This document shows positions 28,855 to 48,479 of a stretch of 64,000 nucleotides of DNA, piece after piece. A program made the translations under genes and the position numbers. Numbering within the stretch: position 1 is the first letter of the stretch; each line of letters begins with the position of its first letter. The DNA comes from Chrysomallon squamiferum (lineage: Eukaryota; Mollusca; Gastropoda; Neomphalida; Peltospiridae). The notes under the pieces were generated by a model. That model ran no database searches. It was not told the origin of the DNA and saw only the letters and a list, made by a program, of their open reading frames with translations. The stretch lies in the NCBI GenBank assembly GCA_012295275.1, contig CM022670.1, forward strand, positions 39,973,251 through 40,037,250, written 5' to 3'.

Positions 28855-31569
28855 CTATCTCAGTTCATCTTGGGTGGGAAGTTCAATCTTGTAATTGGCA
28901 TCTTTCTGTGGTGGTCGTTGAAGAGGATGAGCCAGAAGCTGTGCCATGTAGTTGTATATCTTGGTCTGGTTCTTGGCAGTGTCAAAAATGTACGAGAGAC
29001 CTTTGACGTCAAGTTCACACAACGTGTTGAAAATGTCCTGTAAAAACACAAAGGAATTCTACTTTTTGATTTTGATTTGTTATAATTTTATAATTTTCAA
29101 AAAAATATATATATAAAATAATTACGTTTGGAGATGTGTTTCTTTCTTCTTTTTTTTTTTTTTTTTTAATTTGACGATAACAGGAGTAACTAATAAAAAT
29201 AAAATTATAAAAATTGAAAATAAACCATTAGGTAAAAACCTTAAGATTATTAAGATTAGCCAAAATGCATTTGCAGCAACAAGAAAATTCTGTTAACATT
29301 ACATTGGATAATTTTTGCTTAAATACAATATATATATATAATTTATAACGGTTTCATTTTAAGTAGAGAGAGAAAACGCACTTCACATTTGTTTTCTTCT
29401 GAAACTGGTTCATGCACATAAAGTGTGTCCACAAAGAAATAAGGAGAACACTCAAGCAGTTTCTGACTCTGAAAGTAATTTTTAAATATTATAAACAAAT
29501 GATATAACAGTAAAACAGCTAGGCAGCTGACAGAATAACAGATTCAGAAATGAGAAGATCTGATACAGCAATTTTCAGGTTCTTGATATGCAGAACTGAA
29601 ACTAGATACACGACATTTAATAATAACCACTTCTCTCAAACAGACATACTGCTGGACATAACACACAGAGTGAGAGAGAAAGATAAAGGGGGAGACAGAG
29701 AGAGCATGAGAGAATGAGGGAAAGAGGCACAGAGGTAAATGGAAATATGGACAGATAAATATACAGAGTGAGAGAGAATGGAGAACAAAAGAGGTACAAA
29801 TCTCTCCACTGATTAACTCCACTAATTGCAAACGTTCACCTCTTTCTCAGAGAAGTATGGACAGCACAGTGAACGTCCATACATAATGATGACTCGTACA
29901 GAGTAAGGGGGAGGCAGCACACTCTGATCACCCTTGACAACTGGAATTGTGACATGGTTTCTTCTGTAACGAAAACGTTTTCCAGTGAGTTAACTACTTC
30001 TGCAATTTCAAGCCAACATGGAAGCATGTATGACATAGGAAATATAATGAAAAAAAGAAAAGAGAAAGGATTTTGTACTTAAAGCCCTTTTAAGATAACC
30101 TTTTCATGTGTTAATTATTAATATTCATTAGAATAAAAAATTACTGAAAACTAATTATTAATCTTTCTCTAGAGTCTGTGTAGTATTGAAACTGTTTAGA
30201 TCTAGACTGTTTGATACCCAGCAGGTAATGATTTTTCAGTGTTGTTTTGTAAGAATTTATTTATATGTTAAATATTTCAGCCAGCTATTATTAATTCATA
30301 AATCTGTATAACTGTTACATATAATACACATATTAAAATGTGTACATGTGTTTGTGTATATTTTAAATTTTACTGTACATACACAGTTTGAAAAACTGCT
30401 GCTAAATCGAAACTTTCATAATCTGTAAAATTATCCATTTCATCCAGTGCATTTAAAATTTCTTTTGGATGTCTGGTAAAATCATGTACCTGCAAAACAA
30501 CAATAATAATAATAAAGTTAACAATAATTAAAAATCTAATTATGAAACAGAAAAGAATAATAATTTTATAAAATGTACTAATTAATAATTTTAAAAAAAA
30601 CCCCAAAACATAATAATGTTGGAGATCTTTATATTATTGATGGTCATACATATTTAAAAGATATATTATCACAGTATGCTGAAGACTGATTGACTCATAT
30701 GATAGTAGATTTATAAAAGTTTAAATATTTATCTTATATATTTTATCAGAAGACATATCATTCACTTTAACACATACTTCACTGGCAATGTCTTATAAAA
30801 TGAGCACAATTCTTATGTAGATGTAGATATAAACAAATATACAGGGGAGCTAAGATATCATCACTGAATACACAATTTTGTAGGATCTAACAAAAATAAT
30901 ATTAACTGTTAACATGAGAGACTAACCCACTGAGCATCCTCGTGCAGAATGACCAGCGCAAACTCATGTTTCTGATCCAGTCTAAGTTTACTCTGCATGA
31001 AGAGATGGACAGCTTTTTTCACCAAGTGTAGTGCACAATATTTGTCACTGAAATGATAAACAGATATATATTTTCATTTTAACAGAGACTGACAGAGAAA
31101 CCCCAAAAACCACACACACACATGCTTACCTCTAGATGAACAAAGTTCAAAAACTAATATATGTCCACACACCCACACACTCAGGCTTCACCGAACATAT
31201 TCAGATATATGTGACAAAGTTTAAATGTAAAATCTGTATCATTTCAAACATTTCTCAATAATTAAGTTATAACATACCCAGCTTTGGATCGGAAAATAGT
31301 ATTGTTCATTTCTGCACTAAGATCCAGACACAAAACCTGAAAATAGAAAGACACCAACCATATTCATACACAATTTAAATTACATTCAGTAAACACAAGT
31401 AAGCTACACTGTTAATCACAACTGAAACACTTCTAATTCTACAAGAGTGTTTTACCTCCATTGTTAAAGTCAGAACTGAGATACATTTGTAACATTATAG
31501 ACAATTTTCTTTTTAGCCTCCCCTTTCGATTGACTAACATGAAGAAGAAGAAGAAAAACAACAACAGTT

Positions 31570-31601
<32 letters not shown>

Positions 31602-31830
31602 AAAATAATTTTAATAAATAAATATAATCAAAAATATATTTAATTACAATTTTTTCGGGACAGTTAACTCTTGGACATGGTAGCTCATAAATAACTTCAT
31701 CGTCTGCACCATCTTCTTCGTCAGCAGTACTTGTTATATTCCTGTCATTATAATGTTTCGATTTCTTGACCTCATAATTATAATCCTGTTCATCATCAAC
31801 TGCCTCGTACGGCATGCTCTGCGAAGCCAT
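28855..31830 (-). CDS. BABAM1: BRISC and BRCA1-A complex member 1 (MERIT40)
   Basis: Seven minus-strand exons: 31830-31648, 31336-31278, 31047-30927, 30489-30383, 29963-29840, 29468-29382 and 29037-28855, giving 287 aa with all phases matching. BABAM1 is the VWA-like scaffold of the K63-specific deubiquitinase complexes BRISC and BRCA1-A, with BRCC36, ABRAXAS and BRE. Diagnostic blocks: PRVNCPEKI/VLCLDLSAEM at the start of the VWA fold (residues about 52-71), KHEFALVILHEDAQW, VLPPPYSVRVIIMYGRS, CSPYFFVDTLYVHE, and MAQLLAHPLQRP near the C-terminus, nearly identical to MAKLLAHPLQRP in human. The N-terminus is short and acidic (human 329 aa). The start is the first ATG in frame after an upstream stop-rich region. 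Divergent from membralin. Confidence 0.95.
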
Positions 31831-32022
31831 GTCCTCGTTTTGTTTATGTAACAATTTTATATTAACTATTATTTGTATTAAGAATTTAAGTGCTTCTTGA
31901 AATCAACATCCATTAAGTTATTAACAGAAACTATTGCCTGTGATTCATTCACATAACCATTTAGTAGTTCACAAGTTTTATACAATATTATTAATATATA
32001 TATATATAAAAATAATAATAAA

Positions 32023-32069
<47 letters not shown>

Positions 32070-33460
32070 CAACAATAATAATAAAACTATAATGAAAGTA
32101 ATATTATTTGGTGTCCGGAAGCTATTAATGAATTATCGGCCCATGAAAATATTATTCTTAAAATAAATCGTTATTAGTTTGTCAAAATTATTTGCTAAAG
32201 TATTGAAACATATTATCAGAATTTCCAACCCATACTTTAATTTGATTAGTTAAATTTAAATTTCTGTTGCTATTAATATAAAAATAAATTTATGGTATTT
32301 AAACAACGTAACGATTTATTACAGATTATTTGTTAAAATGGCTTCTCGTATGTGTTAAAACAGATGTTAAATAGTAATAATTGGATCACATAATCTGTCA
32401 TTCTGCGTAAGTTAGATTTTAATATTTTGCTTTTATTAAGTTTTGGGGTCTTTTTTCTTTTTGTATTGTCACCCCGAGGAAATTAATTATCTGTTGTTCA
32501 GATGAAAATCAGAAAACAAACGGAAAAAAAAAAAGAGTATATGATATTATCATCTACATCAGTATATGATTTTTCCCCTTCCAACAATTACGAATTAATA
32601 AATTCAGTCACTCGTTGATTTAATGATAATCATCATAATGTGATAGTGATATTTTTATTATCTAAAAATCACAGTAAACTTCATTTGTCAGTGAGGTACC
32701 TTAACTTGTTTACAGGAGTCTGAGGAGATGGCTGGGAAAGTCATGGCCTTGAGTTAGTTGATAGTGTCTAAGACACTACACTGTAGTGTAGACATTAACT
32801 GAGTAAGACTAAGAGTTATTGAAAAAGTCTACATAACTAACAAACACTGAATCACAATTTCAGTTTGACACAATGTAAGTGATTCATGTAAAACTAAAAA
32901 TCATTTTTATGATGCTTAGAATAGTTTTATTTTCAAATAATATACTTGTATCAATATTATTCTGGCATCTTTGTATAATAGCCTATACTATACTATAGGT
33001 AGTACTAGTTGAGTGGCAGTTGCAGATTGTACATACTCATAATGATAAGTAATTTCTAAATTTATACTCTTTTTGTTTTAGGTATTTTAAGTCAGGATCT
33101 TATTTTTGCACCTTATTAGTATTACTTGGTGTTTAGGTGTGGATTTTGTTTTTATTTTTATTTTGTAACACTAATAATGTGTGAACACCATCAAGGAAAT
33201 TAAGATATAAAAATAATAATAAAATAATAACCCCCTCCAAAAAAAAAAAGAGATTTTATAATAATATTATTTCTGAATTTTGTCAGTTTAATGAATCATA
33301 TATCTAAATAATTTTCTAAATTTTAATATAAAATGTTTGAAACAGAATCATTAATATTGATAATTTACTACTAATAAAAAAATGATATATTCTGGTATTA
33401 ATAATAACAACAAAGTATTTTAACCATGTGATATATCAAATTTTAATTTATGTTTTTCAG
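31831..33460. other. Intergenic between divergent BABAM1 and membralin
   Basis: AT-rich with (AAT)n at about 32,027-32,066. A splice acceptor at 33460/33461 implies a non-coding first exon of membralin somewhere here; I cannot place it. No coding block. Confidence 0.5.
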
Positions 33461-33481
33461 TTTGTTATCAAAGGAGGAATC

Positions 33482-39495
<6,014 letters not shown>

Positions 39496-40482
39496 AACCA
39501 GTCAGTCACTTTCCCAGAAACCACTGAGTAACCAGTCAGTCACTTTCCCAGGAAATAACTGAACAGTCACAACCACAGGATGAAACCAGTCAGTCACTTT
39601 CCCAGGAAATAACTAAACAGTCACAACCACAGGATGAAACCAGTCAGTCACTTTCCCAGGAAATAACTGAACAGTCACAACCACAGGATGAAACCAGTCA
39701 TTCAGTCACTTTCCCAGGAAATAACTAAACAGACACAGACACAGGAAATAACTGAAGAGTCACCATCACAGGATACAATCAATCTCTCACCATCTCAGGA
39801 TGTAATCAATCAGTCATCTTTACAGGATGCAGTTAACTGTTCTTCATCAACTGAGGTGACTGACAGATCGACACCTTTAAGAGATTTGCATGGTCAGTGT
39901 TCAGCAAGTAGTGGCCAGTCTATCAGAACTGTTATTGAACAGTCAACAACAGATGCTAACACTGACCAGTCAGCACTCACAGATACAACTGACCAGTCAT
40001 CATCTGTTGACCCTGTTGATCATTCGTCAGCCGTTGATGCTGTTTGTCAGTCATCTTTATCTGGAAGCACTGGGGAGACAAGTTCTATGCAGTATTATTC
40101 TGAAAATGTGAATATAGATCATTTGCATTGTCAGCTCTCATTAACTGACAACAAACAGTGTTGTAGTCATCAAAGCAAGGAAGATATGTCTGGAGATTAT
40201 AAAATGAATGATGATGACCAAAGAATGCAGACAGCGAATGGTGATTTCAGACTGTCAAACCAGACTTTAAGAACAGATGATAGAAGTTATAAGACTGTAA
40301 CTGAAACCTCAGTAGATTCAGTCTCTGGTGAAAGTGGAGTTAGGGATTCAGTTGTTGTGTCTTCTGTGAACATTTCTTCTGATGATGAAACTTCTCTGAA
40401 ATCTGTGCATGCAAATTTAACAAGTTCTTCAGATTGTGTTTCTCAAGAGAGTTGTGATACACATGCCTTTTCTGAACTTTGA
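39496..40482 (+). other. Ser/Gln-rich coding-like continuation of the membralin last exon
   Basis: After the stop at 39495 the DNA holds three to four 54-bp repeats (18 codons: E-T-S-Q-S-L-S-Q-E-I-T-E/K-Q-S-Q-P-Q-D) to about 39,705. It then has an open frame of about 260 codons (39688-40482) continuing the same Gln/Ser/Thr/Asp style and ending HAFSEL. The repeat and this frame are each offset by one base from their neighbours (near 39,493 and near 39,706). Either membralin here has a long acidic S/Q tail and the assembly carries two indels, or the tail is decaying after a new stop. No independent promoter is seen. Confidence 0.55.
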
Positions 40483-42339
40483 TTTTCCAAGTGCAATTGT
40501 CAGTGAATTAGAAAGTGAGACAAAACCTTTATTTATAAAAATATTTTTTACAACAGGGAAGCTTGAGGGATATTAAATACAGACATTTTATTGTTATAAT
40601 GCTAGTAATTATGTATTATCAGTGTATTATGTATATAACTGACAAACAAATTTAGAAATTTGGTCCTTGGTTTATTTATTAGTGACATCTCATGTTCAGC
40701 TTGTTTATTAATGTCAAAATTTATATTGTTTGTTTATATTAACAGGCGCAGGTGAACATAATGTTCCAAAATAACATGATACGTTGGAAGCAGCAAACAG
40801 ATGAATATAAACAAAATACAAAGGCTCTGCATTTCAGCATTATTGACTTTCTTTACTGGGATTGTTAGTTTTAACAAATGTATGTGTAATAAAATCATGA
40901 TTGTCCTTTGAAGTAAATTTATACATTTCGTTTTTCACAAAGAGATATTGAAAAGGAGAATTTATATATTGAATTTTTTTTTTATTAAGAGATGAAGAAC
41001 AGTAAACTGCATACATTTCAGTTTTTTTAATTAAAACTATAAAAGATATTGAGAAGTAAAATTTATATATTTCATTTTCCTTTAAGAAATATAATGTTGA
41101 AAAGTAACATTTATACATTTCATTTTCCTCTAAGGAATATAATGCTGAAAAGTAAAATTTATACCTATCATTTTTCATTAAAAAATATAATGCTGAAAAG
41201 TAGAATGAACTATTTTCATGTCTGATTTCAGAGAAAATGTAATCATTTTGCATGTCGACCTACAGACATAATTATCTGTCTATCTTACTGTCTGGGTTTT
41301 ATTTTGTACTAATTTTTTACTGGATAGATTATCTCTGATAATTTAACGTTATGTGTAAATTTTACAAATTATGTTACAGTGTTAATGATGATGTGGTGAA
41401 TAACATATTACAATCGTAACTCATCTGATCAAACGAGTTAATTTGCTTTGTATTGTAGCACATTTGATTATGTATCACTGTAACAACAAATAACTGTATT
41501 GTGATGTTCATTCCATAGTCATCTGTGATGTTAATTATTGCTTGATGCTGGTAAGTGGTTGTTAACACTAACTGTAATAACAGGATTGCTCTGAAGGTAC
41601 ATATTTCATGACTTTTAAGTTTATTGTTACCATCATCAATATTATTTTTATTAATTTTCAAATTTATTATTATTTGTATTCTTATGTCTGTTAATGTATA
41701 TACATTTTTCTTCTTTCTTTTTTTTTTTTTTTTTTCAATTTGAATAAACAGATGTCAGTTGGTAATTTTGTGTCTTTAGGATACATTAAACAGCTACATA
41801 TTTTAACAAATAATGCATAAAATAAATTACTTCAAAAAAGAAACAGATTCCAATTATTATTTTTCTTATAGTAATTTTTAAAATTTGTTTTGCTAATTTA
41901 AGTTTATTAGTGGAGTACAGCATAACAGTAGTATTTATATATATTCAGTTTATATTATTTTTCTATATTTTTACTTTTCTATTTGCTCTTATTGTTTTGT
42001 ATGTCATATGCTCGATATAAACACACTTTAATGAAATTATGGAATCTTCTAAATAATACATGGTATTAACTATTACTTCTCTGACATCTTTCTTCTTCCA
42101 AATCCTAAAATATGTGACATTTCCTGAGAAAGGACAAACAAAAAAAAAAAAAAAAAAAAAATATTCATATATACAACGCACACATACTCCATGAATGTTT
42201 GTGACAAGTTGTAAATAATTTGTCAGCATAGTAAACCTTTGTCTTTCAAATGTTTCTTTCTCTTGGTTTCAGTGTTAACAAATATTGAAATGATTTTGTA
42301 AAGGATAGAAAAAAAAATTATTTTATATTATTATTATTA

Positions 42340-42392
<53 letters not shown>

Positions 42393-45225
42393 TTATAAAA
42401 AAAAAAAAAAATATTTATTTATTTTCTTTAATGAAATATATATGTATATAGTCTGTATTATGCCTTTTGTTTTTCTTGGGAAATATATTTCCAGTCAGAG
42501 CAAGGAATGATATTCAAGATACTTCTTATTTGTAAATAAAATATGAAAGAAATCACCAATTGGTTTTTTTATTTATTTATTTATTTATTATTTGTTGTTT
42601 TAAAAACCATTGTACAGATACGTAAAGCAATACATGTAATTCTAAATACCCGAAGCTCTGATTTTGGAATATTTTTAAAGTAAACATTTCCAGAAATGTA
42701 GAAAACCAACTGAACTTCAAAAACAAGAATTACAACCATACACATTTTTTATATGATTATGTGAGATCATTCCTGAGTAAGAGTTGTCCTTCGTGAACAG
42801 ATACTTCACTTCTGCAGACGACACTGTAAGAGTTGTCGTTCCTAAAGGCTTTTCATGAATGCGACACTACCGCATCTCTTCAAACAGTAAATACGGCGGT
42901 TGTTTGTCAAACACAAAATACAGTTTGAAATAAGATAAATCTAAATCTTCCATTTAAATAATCTATTATTTTTCGTTTATTCGATTTTTTTCTAACATTC
43001 AGTTTCCAATTCCCCCCCATTTCCTTGTTACGGTTTATTTTCAGATTTTCAATTGCGTCTTTTTAAAGAAATTTCTCCTAACAAACATTTGATCTCATTC
43101 TGCTTTTAAACATATAGTAAATCCACGTAACATTCTGAGGTTGGAAATTCTGAATACAGATAACTATTCTAAAAGGATAACTAATGATGATAAATGGTAA
43201 CGAAAGACAAGGTCTATACTTAATCATTCTCGATTGTGCAGTCATCAACTTTAAAATAATCAGAGCATTACTATATTCTGACATAGCAAAATGTGTATCT
43301 CTAGTTCGCATTTTTGTAACGACTATTCCCAAACTACAGCGAATGATTATATACTCAATTAAAACGTAACAAAACTTAATGAATTCGTGATAAATGGTCG
43401 TTATTTATATCCCAAAACTTAATTAATTTAAAACAAACAATTTGCAAATAATTATATATAATTTATTCATTTTACGATAGAACCGATTAATGTCAACACA
43501 GAATGCTATAATGGTAGATAAGATCATAGTAAAATAAATAACACAAAATATACATAATTGTATCAGAAATAATAATGAACAAATAAGCATCCATCCACAC
43601 AACAAATATACGTAACATTAAAAAAAAAAAAACAGCAGAGAATTAGCCACTGTGCTAAACGAATAGAAATATCAAAAACCATAACGAAAGACTGTACGTT
43701 TTCACAGTTTATAAACCCTTACCATTTTTTAATTATTTACTTACATTCCGTTTCATTTAATTAAAAGAATTTATGAATTAAATAAAACATACATTGAGAA
43801 ACAGTCTTCTGTATCTTCTCTAAAACAGTGCATAAATGTTCTCATATGGTACACGATAAGTAAAATATCCAAACTCAGGGTAATTATTACAGATATTTTC
43901 GATACGAATAAATAAATAAATAAATAAATAATAAAAATTAAAAATAATAAATAAATAAAAAATTCCCAAACAACCTAGCAAATTCTTAGGATTGAACAGA
44001 ACGTAAAAGAGAAAAAAAGCAGAATAAAGCCCGTAATGTCCGCATGGGGATTGGTTTGAGCAAATGGGGGGTGGGGGAGGAGTGGAAAGAGAGAAGAAAA
44101 ATGATGCCTGGGTTAATTTTAAAGAGAAGTAAGAGGAAGAGAAATATAACAGAGGTAGTAATATTTCTGTGCTTGCTCGAGCTTTAAGAAAGAAAGGTGT
44201 AAAAGAAGGCAGTAAAACATTTTCCAAAATATAAAAATAATTTAATGGTCTGTTTTCATCAATCCGATACATATTGAATATTTACTCAGATCAGTTTTGA
44301 TTCAGGCGGAAAATCGGTATCATATACAATTATCTAGACGTAGACACAATGCTGTACATAACAGCAAATAATCCGATATGCAGTGTAAACAATTTAGGTT
44401 GCTTTATTCTAAAAACTACAACCCGATAACAATCAAATCCTCCTGATCATTCCTGATCATAAATATTTTATTCCCTTGTTTAGCAGTACATTGAATAATA
44501 ATAAAAAATAAATAAATCCATTCTATGACACTTTCACAGCAAATTACAAATCCAACAAACCAGTTATAAAATATTCCATTAGTTGCTGTTGTACAATAAA
44601 ACCGCATATATTTTGAATATTTTAAATCTTTTGATTTCTGGCCGGTCTATATCTATTATTTACAAATAATAAAAAGCATAGAAGGGAGTTTTTTAAAGTT
44701 AAGACTATTTCGAGAGTGATTTAATGAAAAAAAAAAAAAAAAAAAAATAAATAAAAAAAATAATAAAAAATAAAATAAATAAATATATAAAACAAAGAAA
44801 AAGAAGAAACTATTATTGTAATAAAATTTACTATTTGCATACTGTTTCTGAATATGAGCATAATATATTCAGTGTAAATGTCTGCTGACTACTTTGGGCA
44901 CATTTAACTAAATAAAGGAATTAAAATCTTACAGTCTGTTTCCAAGAATTGCTTAACACTAGCATCAGTCTTAAGAAATCGGTCAGATTTTGTCTGTCAG
45001 CTGTAATTTTCGAATGATCAACATTCGCACCAGAGGAAAAAGACGATAAAAAATATGTGCTAGCGTGCTGTTGTATGTTGAAAACAGTAAGTACTACTGT
45101 ATGATGTAATAAAATCCTTGAGAATGTACCAGACAGGAAGATTGTTATAAAAACTGTAGACGTTTTAAGGAAAACCGTCTGCACTTTAGTCAACGTCTGA
45201 ATGTAGCTGGAGTTGTACTGATGAC
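40483..45225. other. Intergenic, no gene seen
   Basis: AT-rich, with AATAAA near 41,744 as a possible membralin 3' end, (ATT)n at 42,327-42,392 and several A/T homopolymers. The part just below 45,225 is probably hillarin 3' UTR. Frames found here are short and lack splice or domain support. Confidence 0.55.
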
Positions 45226-48200
45226 TTACTTACTATCGGAAGACTTATCGGATGATTTGTCTGAAAATTTGTCCCAGTTCTTGTCGACACTTTTATCTTT
45301 GTCTTTCTTCGAAAATATACCTTTTCTGAAAATGGAATGCTTTTCCGATTTGCCACTAGTAGTACTGCCATTGGTTTCTGGCGGAGAATATTGAATGATG
45401 TAGTTGAAAACATTTGGGGAAGACTTGTCCTCGCTTTTGTCTTTTCTGGCATAAAGAGACAACATGTAGTTACCGTGTTTCGTGAGTTTCACAAAGAATT
45501 TCACCGTCTTGGAGTTTTGTGGCTCGCGTACCATGTTCACGTAATCTTTGGTGTCCTCGTTTGGCTCGCGCAGAAACTGATACGATATAGTCACGTTTTC
45601 CGGGACATTTAGCTCCAGCGTGCACTGATTGGAGTCTTGAAGTTTGATAACAGGATCCTTATGCGACACCAGCCGCAATCCGTATTCTTCAAAAGACGCA
45701 GTCGGTCCCCATTTGCTCCTGGAGACACTGATCTTAGGGATATCCACTACCTGGCTAACTTTCCCGCAGTTAATCAAGTATTTACAAGCATGCGACAACG
45801 TGTTGGATTCCGATCCTCCCTTAGGTCGTGCAAAAAGGTCGAGGCCGTACTGGCCTGGCTGTGGTAGAACGACAGAGATTTTCAGGATTTTCGAGTCTGT
45901 GGATAAGTGCACGAAGGGGTCCAGAACGTGATCCTCCACCATGCTCATTCGCAGTTTGGCTACGAACTGCAGAGGACGCGGGATGTTGAACTTCAGTTCA
46001 AACTTGTCGTCCACCGTCAGAATGCCGGCTTTGGCAGTCTCGGCATTGTCGTTCGGATCACCGGGAACAACTTCCAGAGGGACGGCAGAAAGCCCAAAAT
46101 GTCGGAAGGCCTTCTTGGGTCCCCACTCCCCTGCAGCGCAGTTGGGAAGAGGATGCATCTTCCCGACGAGCGACGAGCACTTCACCTTGAATTTGCAGGC
46201 GCATTTCAAACGGAAAAGGTGCAAAATTGGCGTTGGATTCTTCAAGGCATCGATTGGACTCGTCGATTTTGTTTGCAAATATTTCGAAGAAGTAGTCAGC
46301 AGTGACAGGCACGTGGATGCTGAACGTGACAGTGTTCTCCACCATCGTCTGGAACACGAACCTCTCAAGGCTGGCTCCTTTGTAAGACATCTCGTGTTTT
46401 CTTTCCTTGTCGGCGAACCGAAGCTGGTAGAAGAAGACCAAGTCGTTTTCTAACTGCTCCGGTATCTTGATGCTCACTTTGACTCCTCCCTTGTCGTCTG
46501 TCTCCAGAACGGACAGTCTGCTCTGTTCGAAGCGCATCCCGTAGTGGAAGAACACAGAACGCACGAATGGAAGAGCTTCGAACTCCTCTCGCGTTATAGG
46601 GTTTTCCAGCAGCTGCCACTTTTTGTCTAACGGCCAGAACTCCTGGATGAATTCGTCTGGGTCGGTGAGGAAGTAATGCTCGTCGTACTGGTAGCGGATC
46701 TGATCGCGTTTCTTTGGTTTGTCCTTTTCCTTGTCTTTGTTCAGAACAAGATGTCTGAAATAAAACATGTACACCCATTAGGAAACCAGTTCTAAAACAG
46801 TTCTCAAGTTTTTAAAATATTCTTTCTTTCATTTGTCTGTTCCGTTTCATCCATTCGTTCATCATCCATCAACCGTACAGACGTGCAACAATCCATCCAT
46901 TTAACTATCATTTCAATCAGTCATTCCCTTTAATATATCTTATTAACAAAGAAAAAAACAATAATATAATATAACAAATTAAATTAAATAAATAAAATAA
47001 AATAAATAAAAATAAATAAAATAAAAATAAATAAAAATAAATAAAATTAATAAAATAGATAAATAAATAAATCAGACGCAGTTATATCGAGATTCCCTAA
47101 AAATAAATTGGTTGCAGCTTTTAATCGACTCGCTAAAGCGTGTTGATTTGTTTAGATTTTGAAGATTTGTTAAAAATAAAATGTATTAACTCACTGCATT
47201 CGGCGTGAGCTATGAGAATACATTCCAAACAAATCATTTATAAAATTTAGAATAAACTGAAGAACGAATCAAATCATTAGGATACAGTTTAAACCATCAT
47301 GAAACCGTCACAAGCAACAGTTGAAAATTAAACATGTATATATAAACATTTATTTACACAAACATAAAAATAGGCCAAACAGATAAATGACAAAACCATA
47401 ACGTTTCATATTCTAAGAAAAAATGCACCTAGTAATTTTATTTAATTTTTTTTTATTTTCTGTACAAATTTAAAACAGCCAACAAAACCAAACCAAGGCT
47501 GCTGAGATATTAACACACCTGGCTCCCCAGTTACACTGAATCAACCTCCAGTCTCCGTCGATAAGTACGGCATTCCACGTGTTTTGAAAAGTGTCGTCTG
47601 TAATCTTCATACCCGGCTCATAGCCCACACTCTTAGAGTGACCCTTGATCTCCAGACAGTGCAGACCACAGTAACTGTCAACAAATAAAATAAATAAGTC
47701 ACAAGTCATTCAGTAAATTAATAAAAAAAAAAAACAGTAAGTAACATACTTTTTTTGCGTCATCATCGTTTCATGATCATAGCTGCAATAACGATCTTGA
47801 TACTGTTAAACAGTTCATAAAGTGTACTAATAAATTTTAATGAGGATCAAATTGATTTGTTTTTTTTACCTGCACAGTCGCATGAAAAGAACGTGATAGG
47901 TTTCCGTGCCGTACTTGATACCCCTCAGTAATCCCATGGGCGTGTCTTCATCAATATCATCGTCAAACTCGATCACATTGAGATCTTTCACCGTTATCCA
48001 TCGATATATCGCTCTAGAACAAGAACAATTGTAAAAAAAAAAATGTCTGTTATTACATTTTTTAATTTTTTTTTTTTTTTTTTTTGTTAAATGTTTGTTA
48101 AGTGTGAGATGATATCAAAATATATTTTGTTAATTCTTATTTTAGTCATTTAATTTAAAAAAAAAAAATGTTTAAAGAGTATTTGTTATTGTTTTTGTCA

Positions 48201-48401
48201 GATATTTGAAAAATCTAATTGTATCAACACTGAAAACCAATATATCAGCACGTTGCAGAATATTCAACTTGACGAATGAATATTGGCAAAACAACAGCGA
48301 AACCATTGATATTATAAAAAGAAAGCCAGAGATAGGGAGAGAGAATATGAGAGGGTGTGAGGAAGAGAGAGACACAAAGGAATACAGACACAGACACAGA
48401 C

Positions 48402-48479
<78 letters not shown>

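Noticed and set aside
44921-45193. 90-codon minus-strand frame just below the hillarin stop
   Set aside because: No splice acceptor joining it in phase was evident and no domain; probably 3' UTR. A strong donor-like gtaagt at the hillarin stop leaves a small possibility of a further exon.
45337-46453. Several plus-strand frames opposite the hillarin last exon
   Set aside because: Antisense shadows of a conserved coding exon.
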